A DNA stretch of 20,627 nt from a bacterium. Lineage in GTDB: Bacteria > Desulfobacterota > S145-22. How positions within the stretch are numbered: the stretch's first letter is position 1; each line of letters starts with the position of its first letter. The notes beneath the pieces are model-generated. The model was not told the origin of the DNA and searched no databases. It saw only the letters and a list, made by a program, of their open reading frames with translations. Below are positions 14,623 to 20,627 of the stretch, piece by piece. A program made the translations under genes and the position numbers. The stretch spans positions 1 to 20,627 of the forward strand of contig JALTEW010000291.1 in the NCBI GenBank assembly GCA_027073795.1, read 5' to 3'.

Positions 14623-16182
14623 TTAATGATAGAAATGTCGGTATCCGGTAAAGACCATTGCCATGTTGTGCTCGTTGGCTGCCTCGATAACCTCCTTGTC
14701 CCGAACCGATCCGCCTGTTTGCACGATGGCTGTGACCCCCGCACTGGCTGCTACATCAACGGCGTCCCGAAAGGGTATCAGGGCGTCGGAGGCCATGCAG
14801 GTGCCTTTGACTTCTAGTAGTGCCTTTTCAATCCCGAAACGCGCAGAGTCGACTCGGCTCATCTGACCGGCACCCACCCCGACAAGCTGCTCCGAATTGG
14901 TATAGACGATGGCATTGGATTTTACGTGTTTGCATACCTTCCAGCCAAGCTTCATGGCAAGGATTTCTTCGTCGGAAGGGGTCCGCTTGGTGACGGTCTT
15001 GAAGGTTTCAATATCCAAGGAATGGCTGTCACGTTCCTGAAGCAGAAGTCCCCCTACAACCTTCCTGAGGTCAAAAAGGTCTTTCCTCTGGGGTGTGTTA
15101 AAGGGAATCCTCAAAATTCTTAGGTCCTTCTTTTTCGAGAGGATTTCCAGGGCGTCTTCAGTGTAGTCCGGCGCGATGAGCACCTCGACAAAGTGCTTTA
15201 TTAGGGCCTCCGCTAATTCCGGCGTCACCGGGCGGTTGAGGGCGATAATCCCACCGAAGGCGGAAACCGGGTCACAGGCCAGGGCCTTTTTATAGGCGTT
15301 TAAGACATTTTCCTCCCTGTCGATGGCAACCCCGCAGGGATTGGCATGTTTGATAATCACACAGGTTGTTTCATCGAATTCCTTGGCGGTAGAAAGGGCG
15401 GCATCAGCGTCCATGATGTTGTTGTAGGAGAGGGGCTTGCCTTGAAGGCTCTGTGCGGTGGCGATGGAGGGTTCATCCACCGTTGGGTCTGCATAAAAGC
15501 TTCCCTGCTGATGGGGGTTTTCGCCATACCTCAGGATGGATGCCCGTTTGAAGTTTAAATGCAGGATTTCAGGGAAGGGAGTTTCGGGATAACAGATGCG
15601 ATCGAGATACGTCGAAATCAGCGAATCGTACCGCGCGGTAAAGGCAAAAACCTTCTGGGCGAGCCGCATACGGAACGGGTCGGAAACGTTTTTCTTGTTT
15701 GATTTTAATTCCGCAAGAATGGGTTCATAGTCGTTCGGATCGATGACCACGGTAACGAACCGATAGTTCTTCGCAGCGGACCTAAGCATGGTGGGTCCCC
15801 CGATGTCGATATTCTCGATAGCCTCTTTTAGAGAGCAGTCAGGTTTCTTGATAGTTTCCTCGAATGGGTAGAGATTCACGACAACCATGTCGATGGGGGA
15901 GATGTCATGTTCCTTCATGGTTTTAACATGTTCAGGGTTGTCGCGCAGAGCGAGTATCCCCCCGTGGATCTTTGGATGAAGCGTTTTAACCCTTCCATTC
16001 ATAATCTCCGGGAATCCTGTATAATCCCCAATTTCGATGACGGGGATTCCGTTTTTTCTGAGCATTGCCGCGGTTCCACCGGTGGAGATAATCTCAATAT
16101 CCATTTCGGCAAGCGCCTTTGCGAATGGAACAATACCTGTTTTGTTTGAGACACTTATCAGCGCCCTTTGAATTTCAGCCAT
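14623..16182 (-). CDS. purH: bifunctional AICAR formyltransferase/IMP cyclohydrolase
   Basis: Carries out the last two steps to IMP. The 519-residue product has the N-terminal IMP cyclohydrolase domain (about 1-190; STGGTAAMLRKNGIPV, GRVKTLHPKIHGGIL, NLYPFEET, NIDIGGPTMLRSAAKNY) and the C-terminal formyltransferase domain with the K278-H279 pair in IIKHANPCG, RYGENPHQQGSFY, and SDALIPFRDAVDVAA. The ribosome site GAGAGGAG lies 5 nt before the ATG. The upstream LUD-domain gene ends only 27 nt away, too little room for a full separate promoter except inside that gene, so it is probably co-transcribed with it. Confidence 0.97.
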   Translation of the reverse strand: MAEIQRALISVSNKTGIVPFAKALAEMDIEIISTGGTAAMLRKNGIPVIEIGDYTGFPEIMNGRVKTLHPKIHGGILALRDNPEHVKTMKEHDISPIDMVVVNLYPFEETIKKPDCSLKEAIENIDIGGPTMLRSAAKNYRFVTVVIDPNDYEPILAELKSNKKNVSDPFRMRLAQKVFAFTARYDSLISTYLDRICYPETPFPEILHLNFKRASILRYGENPHQQGSFYADPTVDEPSIATAQSLQGKPLSYNNIMDADAALSTAKEFDETTCVIIKHANPCGVAIDREENVLNAYKKALACDPVSAFGGIIALNRPVTPELAEALIKHFVEVLIAPDYTEDALEILSKKKDLRILRIPFNTPQRKDLFDLRKVVGGLLLQERDSHSLDIETFKTVTKRTPSDEEILAMKLGWKVCKHVKSNAIVYTNSEQLVGVGAGQMSRVDSARFGIEKALLEVKGTCMASDALIPFRDAVDVAASAGVTAIVQTGGSVRDKEVIEAANEHNMAMVFTGYRHFYH

Positions 16183-16209
16183 GATACTCCTCTCTTTTTT
16201 ATTCGTTGG

Positions 16210-16842
16210 TTAGTACCCAAGGGGTTCACTTACGATGACAACAAGAATTTGAGTCAGGGAGGGACGCCATTCAAGGATGGTAACAGCCCTGCAAATCCGA
16301 TAGGGGCTGTGGCAGTCTGTGCATTTACCAGTTTTGGCACAGGGAGTTGGGATGGACAGCCTTCTGGCGTTGGTGGGGGAGGCGACGTTTTTGATACGAT
16401 AGAAGGCAGCGTCCAAAGTCTCAACGATCTTATTGATGCCGGCTACAAGAATGACCCGCTCCGGTCCGAAAATCATGCTGCTGACGCGGTTCCCGATGCC
16501 ATCAATATTGACCAGTCTCCCATCCGTGATGAGGGCGTTCGTACCGCTCAGGAAGATGTCCGATTGCATCTGGAGTTTCCGAGTCTTCAAAATTTCCTCT
16601 TTCGAAAGATTGGGGACCCAGTGGTCATACACGGTTTGCCCCCGTTCCTTGAGTGTCTCGAGGATCCCCAGTTCACGGATGCTGATGGAGCCTCCCACAC
16701 CCACCGTGTCATCAGCGGCGATTCGGTCAAGGACAACCTGCCGGGCCGCCGTTTTATCCAGTACCCAGAGGGCTTCAAAGTCACGGGATTTGAGGGCTTG
16801 CACAACATTATCCAGCCTTTCACGGGTGACAGGTCCTATCAT
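16210..16842 (-). CDS. LUD-domain (lactate-utilization-like) protein with cysteine cluster
   Basis: A 210-residue soluble protein of the LutC/YkgG (DUF162, PF02589) type. Typical stretches are VGVGGSISIRELGI (47-60), SDIFLSGTNALITDGRLVN (94-112), and GNRVSSMIFGPERVILVAGINKIV (117-140). Near the C-terminus, four cysteines (C168, C174, C177, C184; spacing Cx5Cx2Cx6C) in PCAKTGKCTDCHSP could hold a metal or an Fe-S cluster. LutC proteins take part in lactate oxidation with LutA and LutB, but neither is present here and the substrate of this lone form is unknown. A strong AAGGAGG precedes the ATG, which overlaps the response regulator stop by 4 nt (ATGA), so it belongs to the two-component operon. 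Confidence 0.85.
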   Translation of the reverse strand: MIGPVTRERLDNVVQALKSRDFEALWVLDKTAARQVVLDRIAADDTVGVGGSISIRELGILETLKERGQTVYDHWVPNLSKEEILKTRKLQMQSDIFLSGTNALITDGRLVNIDGIGNRVSSMIFGPERVILVAGINKIVETLDAAFYRIKNVASPTNARRLSIPTPCAKTGKCTDCHSPYRICRAVTILEWRPSLTQILVVIVSEPLGY

Positions 16843-17255
16843 TTTCCCCTCCTTGGTTTGGGGTGTCTCCGTTTCTTTTTCTTCTGACGTTCTCTGTCAT
16901 GGAGTAACTTGTTGATGGCCTCCAGCAGGGTGTCGTACTGAACAGGTTTCTGAATATACTGGAAGGCGCCGAAATAGAGGGATTCCAGAAAGGTATCCAT
17001 ATCCCCGTACCCGGTAATCATGATGACACCCACGTCTATTCCATCCTGGTGTACCTGTTTGAGAAAGGTTAGGCCATCCATCTCTTCCATCCGAATATCT
17101 GAAATAATAACGTCAAAGGGCTTGGATTTGTCTATAACCTGAAGGGCTTCCTTCCCGTTTCCTGCAGTTTCTATTTCAAAACCATCCTTTTTAAGGAGCT
17201 TCTTGAGCTTTTTGACAAGCTTGACTTCATCGTCGACAATCAGGATTCGAGACAC
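16839..17255 (-). CDS. single-domain response regulator with basic tail
   Basis: A REC-domain protein of 138 residues without a DNA-binding output domain. Conserved residues, counted from the GTG at 17255, are the acidic pair D8/D9 (LIVDDE), the phosphoacceptor D53 (ISDIRM), T81 (ITGYG) and K103 (QKPVQ). The GTG start lies 7 nt after AAAAGGGG and puts the phosphoacceptor at its usual position; in-frame GTG at 17288 and ATG at 17276 would lengthen the protein and overlap the kinase gene. After the REC domain comes a strongly basic tail of about 17 residues (RERQKKKKRRHPKPRRGK); part of it (RRG) is written by AGGAGGGG, the ribosome site of the LUD gene. It is presumably phosphorylated by the adjacent kinase. 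Confidence 0.9.
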   Translation of the reverse strand: MSRILIVDDEVKLVKKLKKLLKKDGFEIETAGNGKEALQVIDKSKPFDVIISDIRMEEMDGLTFLKQVHQDGIDVGVIMITGYGDMDTFLESLYFGAFQYIQKPVQYDTLLEAINKLLHDRERQKKKKRRHPKPRRGK

Positions 17256-17268
17256 CTGAATTCCCCTT

Positions 17269-19449
17269 TTATCCATCACTTTTGACACGGGAGCGCACGT
17301 TCTCTTGTATCACATCTTTACCTGTTTTGTCACGTCTGGGTTTATGCTCAACGGCGGGGAGAATAATAATAAACTTCGTCCCCCTTTCCGGCGCGCTTTC
17401 AACTTCGATGCTGCCACCCGCGCGGCTGATGATGCTGTGGACGATGGAAAGTCCAAGGCCCGTTCCGTTGGGACCCTTCAGGGTGAAAAAAGGTTCGAAG
17501 ATGTGGGGAAGGGCCTCAGGTGAAATGCCTTTTCCCGTGTCGGCAATGATGATTTCCACGACCTTGCCCCAGGGGTGACTCAGACGTTCTTCCCTTGAAG
17601 GCAACTGATAAAATGTATCGAAATCGAGTACCTTCTCCGTGGCATGGATAGTTATTTTCCCTTCTTTTCCAATGGAATCGGCGGCGTTATGTATAAGATT
17701 CATGAAGACCTGAAGCATTTGATCCGAATAAACCCGTACCATGGGGAGGGAGTTTGGTAGGTTGATACTCACGCCTACCCCCCTTTCCCTGAGATTTTTG
17801 ATGAGAAGTTGCAGCATTTTGTTCCTCAGGACCCGTTTCAGGGAGGCTTGGCGTTTCCGCTTGGACTGGGGGCGGGAAAAAGAGAGAAGCTGGTCCACTA
17901 TCCGTGCGATTCTTTTGATCTCTTCGTCCATGTCCTCAATCTCTTCTTTGAAATCCGGGTCGTCCGGACCAGACCTGCGAAGAAGTTTTAGAGAAAATTG
18001 AAGGGTGGAAAGGGGATTGTTAATCTCGTGGGCAATCTGAGCCACGAGTTGTCCAATAGCCGCCATCTTTTCGGACTGGTACAACCTGTCTTCAAGACGC
18101 TTCAGACGGGTATGGTCCCGATATACGGCCGTGATGGCAATCACATCGCCCCGGCTGTTCAGGATGGGGGAAGCCGAGACATAAAGATCAAGGGTTTGCC
18201 CCTCCTTTCGGCGCCGTTTTGTCTCATAAGGCGGGAAGGCCTTTTTTGCCTTAATGGTTTCCATGACCTTTGTGATGCGGTCCTTGTCCTCGGGAAATAC
18301 CTCCAGGATGTTTTTCCCGATCACCTGGTTTGCTTCCCATCCAAAGATGCGCGTGAAAGCCGGGTTGACATACCGGATTTTTCCGTCAAGGTCATTTCTC
18401 AGGATGGCATCCGAGGAATTTTCGATATAGGATTCCAGTTGCTGCTTTGAAATAAGAATCTCACGACTGATATTGGCGGTTTGTTCCGCCACAATGCGCC
18501 GGCTCCGGTTCTTGAAGTAGGTATAAAGGAAAACGGAAAAAAAGATGACAAAGAAACCGGTAAGTGTCATCCCCTTGTTTCGGAATTCAGACAGTTGAAC
18601 CTCGATGCGGTTTTTGGGGATTCCGGCGATAAACCAGCCTTCATGCCGGTCTAAATGAAAGGGATGCGCTCCAACAAGCAGAGCTTTGCCACTGAAAGGA
18701 AACACCTTTTTTTCGAAGGGGATAGGGAAGGCGGTGGTCAGGACCCGTTGTTTGAACTGGGTGTCCATGTACAGGGCCTTTTGGCCCTGATTGGTTTTGA
18801 AAACCAGCCAAAGATGCCGGCATTCGAATCCCTGATAGACGGAAATGAATTTGCGGAGGAAATCTTCAAAGGACCCTACACACCAGAAAATGTATTGGGA
18901 TGAGGGCGGTTTTTTGACTTGGCGTAAAAAGAGTATGAGCTGATGATTGAAAAGGACCTTGATAATAGATGGTTCCTTTTCCGTGACATGTAGTCCGGAA
19001 AGGATATCTCTGATATTAAAGGGGGGGGGAGAGTGTTTGGGGTAATTGACGAGAATTTTTCCATCTGCTCTGGAAAGCCCGGCCCACTTAACGATGTCTC
19101 GGTTCGTTTTGACAAATGATTGCAGGAGCGGTTTGACGTCTCGAATCCGCCATCTGGGTCTGTGTTCAAGAAAAGAGATGATAATCTGTTGCCCGTTTCT
19201 GATTTCATCGAAGGCATACGCGATGGAAGTAGCTCCAAGATGGGCGACGAGCCGGGCCTGGAGAAGGTGTTGCTGAATGACCCGCTTCTTTTCCGCGACG
19301 AAGATGGAGTTACCTAGGTAGGCAAGAATTGCGAAACTAAAACCCAGGGTAAAGAAATATTTGAGATATCTGAAAGGCCTTTTCCTGACACGTTTCTGCG
19401 CGGATGTTGAATTGGATGGATGGCCTGGTTTGGATGTGAGTTTGGGCAT
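17269..19449 (-). CDS. membrane-bound PAS-domain sensor histidine kinase
   Basis: A 726-residue sensor kinase. Order of parts: a basic cytoplasmic N-terminus; TM1 (about 29-51); a large extracytoplasmic region (about 52-293) of Cache-like size, likely the ligand sensor; TM2 (about 294-312); a PAS domain (about 335-447); a HisKA domain with H474 in AHEINNPLST; and an HATPase domain with the N box at N584/N588 (FMNLIHNAADS), G1 DTGKGIS (637-643), F box FEPFFT and G2 GTGLGLS (662-668). The HEINNPLS form is typical of HisKA kinases of the NtrB/AtoS type. AGAGGT precedes the ATG. It is the first gene of the minus-strand block; the response regulator follows directly. The ligand is unknown. Confidence 0.95.
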   Translation of the reverse strand: MPKLTSKPGHPSNSTSAQKRVRKRPFRYLKYFFTLGFSFAILAYLGNSIFVAEKKRVIQQHLLQARLVAHLGATSIAYAFDEIRNGQQIIISFLEHRPRWRIRDVKPLLQSFVKTNRDIVKWAGLSRADGKILVNYPKHSPPPFNIRDILSGLHVTEKEPSIIKVLFNHQLILFLRQVKKPPSSQYIFWCVGSFEDFLRKFISVYQGFECRHLWLVFKTNQGQKALYMDTQFKQRVLTTAFPIPFEKKVFPFSGKALLVGAHPFHLDRHEGWFIAGIPKNRIEVQLSEFRNKGMTLTGFFVIFFSVFLYTYFKNRSRRIVAEQTANISREILISKQQLESYIENSSDAILRNDLDGKIRYVNPAFTRIFGWEANQVIGKNILEVFPEDKDRITKVMETIKAKKAFPPYETKRRRKEGQTLDLYVSASPILNSRGDVIAITAVYRDHTRLKRLEDRLYQSEKMAAIGQLVAQIAHEINNPLSTLQFSLKLLRRSGPDDPDFKEEIEDMDEEIKRIARIVDQLLSFSRPQSKRKRQASLKRVLRNKMLQLLIKNLRERGVGVSINLPNSLPMVRVYSDQMLQVFMNLIHNAADSIGKEGKITIHATEKVLDFDTFYQLPSREERLSHPWGKVVEIIIADTGKGISPEALPHIFEPFFTLKGPNGTGLGLSIVHSIISRAGGSIEVESAPERGTKFIIILPAVEHKPRRDKTGKDVIQENVRSRVKSDG

Positions 19450-19563
19450 GCTAAAGGACCTCTGTCATATTACCCGGTGGGTTCGCAAAAAGGCGAAAGG
19501 CAAGAAGAGATAGAAAATAAAGGGCTGAAGACTGAGGGGCTGTCGCAAGCTCCAATCTTCAAA

Positions 19564-19681
19564 TGAGGAATTCCCCGTAAAACGTAAATTGTAGAGTGTA
19601 GGGAGCTTAAAAAGCTACACCTTACATCCAATGCCTTACATCTCACATTTAATCCTTTCGTACCTTGAACTTGAGGAATTC
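19564..19681. repeat. repeat cluster bounded by a 10-bp direct repeat
   Basis: TGAGGAATTC occurs at 19564-19573 and again at 19672-19681. Between them lie an imperfect hairpin (GTGTA...TACAC with AGCTT/AAGCT inside, 19596-19620) and a tandem pair of CCTTACATC (19620-19628 and 19634-19642). The two outer copies could be a target-site duplication around a small element of about 98 bp, but no terminal inverted repeats are visible and chance is possible. Confidence 0.45.
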
Positions 19682-19779
19682 TACGTTGCCTTTCATTTTT
19701 GCCTGGTTGAATCATACCTGCTCTGATAATGGGACGTTCCGTCTTTATAATTTTTCTTTTCCCCCATATTTTTAAAGGC

Positions 19780-19808
19780 TTGTTAGGATTGTGTCAAGAA
19801 GGTATTTT
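19780..19808 (+). promoter_or_regulatory. candidate promoter for lnt
   Basis: TTGTTA (19780-19785) is spaced 17 nt from TATTTT (19803-19808). Each matches the sigma70 consensus at four of six positions; it lies 33 nt before the lnt ATG. Confidence 0.35.
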
Positions 19809-19841
19809 TTCAGGGGATGGTTTTGTGTTAAAAGAAAAGCT

Positions 19842-20627
19842 ATGCGATCCGAGAAGGGGAAAGGGTTTTTCACCATGTGGGCCATGATTGTTCTTTCCGG
19901 GGGTCTCCTGACGCTTTCCTTCCCCCCTATTGGTCTTTACGGGCTTGTGTGGATTTCACTGGTTCCTTTTTTTATCCTGTTGCATCGGGAAACCTCGTAC
20001 CGAAAAGGATTTCTTGCTGGTTTTTTTATGGGGTTAATGAACGTTTTGTCCACCATGTACTGGATAAGCGTGTCGGTTTATTGCTACGGTGGAATCCCTT
20101 TGTGGGGTGCTGCCGCCCTTACCCTTTTGTTTGTTCTGTACCTTTCTCTCTATTGGGGGTTGACGGGGTTTATTTTCGTTTTCATGGAACGGAGGAAATG
20201 TCTCTATTTGTTTCCCTTTGCTGCGGTACTCGTGGAATATATCAGAGGGCTTCCGCTGACTCGTTTCCCATGGGGAGGGGTAGAGATGGCCATTCCTCCC
20301 CATCTTGCCATTGCTCAGATTGTAGATGTGACGGGGATTTACGGTTTGGGTTTTCTCATTATTCTTGTCAATTTTGTTATTTACAGGGTCTGGTTCGATA
20401 TCCGGGAAAGACGAATTGCCTCTGCAGTCAAACAGGGGGGGTTAGCAATTATTGTTTTCTCATTTGTGTGGGCTTACGGGTTCTTTCGGATACCGGAAAT
20501 CCTCAGGGGGATCCCCTCTTGGACAAAAATGAAGGTATGCCTTGTTCAGCCGGATATTGATCAGTTAGTTAAATGGAGAAAATCGTGGAAAGTCAAGGGG
20601 CTGAAACGCTATATAATTATGTCAGAA
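19842..20627 (+). CDS. lnt: apolipoprotein N-acyltransferase, N-terminal part (cut by window end)
   Basis: Inner-membrane enzyme that adds the third acyl chain to lipoproteins. The frame is open for 262 codons and runs off the window edge without a stop. It begins with a chain of membrane helices containing the Lnt marks LTLSFPPIGLYGLVWISLVPFF-like sequence (about 24-45), MYWISVSVYCYGGIP, LVEYIRGLPLTRFPWGG (about 140-156) and IVDVTGIYGLGFLI. At about residue 230 it enters the nitrilase-like domain (VCLVQPDIDQLVKW, from 232). The catalytic Glu-Lys-Cys triad would lie beyond the window. The ATG at 19842 has only a weak ribosome site; the in-frame ATG at 19875, after an AAGGGGAAAGGG stretch, is a fair alternative start. 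Confidence 0.9.
   Translation, partial: MRSEKGKGFFTMWAMIVLSGGLLTLSFPPIGLYGLVWISLVPFFILLHRETSYRKGFLAGFFMGLMNVLSTMYWISVSVYCYGGIPLWGAAALTLLFVLYLSLYWGLTGFIFVFMERRKCLYLFPFAAVLVEYIRGLPLTRFPWGGVEMAIPPHLAIAQIVDVTGIYGLGFLIILVNFVIYRVWFDIRERRIASAVKQGGLAIIVFSFVWAYGFFRIPEILRGIPSWTKMKVCLVQPDIDQLVKWRKSWKVKGLKRYIIMSE

Larger units (their letters stand above)
19450..19841. other. 392-bp non-coding divergent spacer with short repeats
   Basis: It separates the kinase gene (minus) from lnt (plus). An 81-codon minus-strand frame at 19470-19715 has no family resemblance and a composition like repeated non-coding DNA. The spacer holds the repeats listed separately, and AT-rich DNA from about 19740 on where the lnt promoter is expected. 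Confidence 0.7.

Noticed and set aside
17256..17288. Longer response regulator starting at GTG 17288
   Set aside because: The added residues are outside the REC fold and lack a ribosome site, whereas GTG 17255 has one at 7 nt and puts the phosphoacceptor at D53.
19470..19715. 81-codon minus-strand ORF in the kinase-lnt spacer
   Set aside because: It is translated from the repeat cluster and has no family resemblance or good ribosome site.
19877..20560. 227-codon plus-strand ORF at the window end
   Set aside because: It is a shadow of lnt in another frame; the frame from 19842 encodes clear Lnt motifs and stays open to the last base.

Overview
The window looks like chromosomal DNA from an anaerobic member of the Desulfobacterota (old Deltaproteobacteria), perhaps close to the Syntrophia. 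The clues are a siroheme-decarboxylase (Ahb-type) subunit beside hemL, an F0 ATP synthase cluster (atpZ, atpI, atpB, atpE) without F1 genes, a LUD-domain protein with a cysteine cluster, and a DnaJ/HspR-type MerR pair. This placement is inferred from gene content only. The region is gene-dense, mostly core metabolism; no CRISPR array, insertion sequence, prophage gene, rRNA or tRNA was seen.

Layout. (1) 138-4076, plus strand: dnaJ, a MerR/HspR-like regulator and comEC, all overlapping end to start, closed by a hairpin terminator. (2) 4129-4950, minus strand: a lone protein-prenyltransferase/squalene-cyclase repeat protein of unknown role, starting at TTG. (3) 5164-9739, plus strand: a fumarylacetoacetate-hydrolase-family enzyme, a siroheme decarboxylase subunit (TTG start, 1 nt after the previous stop) and hemL, a tetrapyrrole group; then atpZ, atpI, atpB and atpE for the F0 motor, closed by a strong terminator at 9797-9826. 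(4) 9841-19449, minus strand: a long co-directional array, read from its 5' end as histidine kinase, response regulator, LUD-domain protein, purH, purD, purE, a Sua5/YrdC-family threonylcarbamoyl-AMP synthase and leuB, closed by a terminator at 11010-11047, followed by an MFS transporter gene that starts almost on that terminator. (5) 19450-19841: a non-coding spacer with short repeats. (6) 19842 to the end, plus strand: the N-terminal part of lnt, cut by the window edge.

Function. Block 3 supplies tetrapyrroles (aminolevulinate synthesis plus the siroheme-to-haem branch) and the membrane rotor of an ATP synthase whose c subunit carries most, but not all, of the known Na+ ligands. Block 4 combines three purine-synthesis enzymes, a tRNA-t6A enzyme and leucine synthesis downstream of a sensor system. 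Most spacings there are 30 nt or less, so co-transcription is likely.

Points most worth a second look: a Sua5/YrdC gene with no ATG, GTG or TTG in its frame before its first conserved motif; a ComEC whose C-terminal metallo-beta-lactamase domain has lost its metal-binding motif; the c subunit's leader peptide and mixed ion signature; the two-component/LUD/purine operon; and a dispersed-repeat-like spacer with a 10-bp direct repeat.
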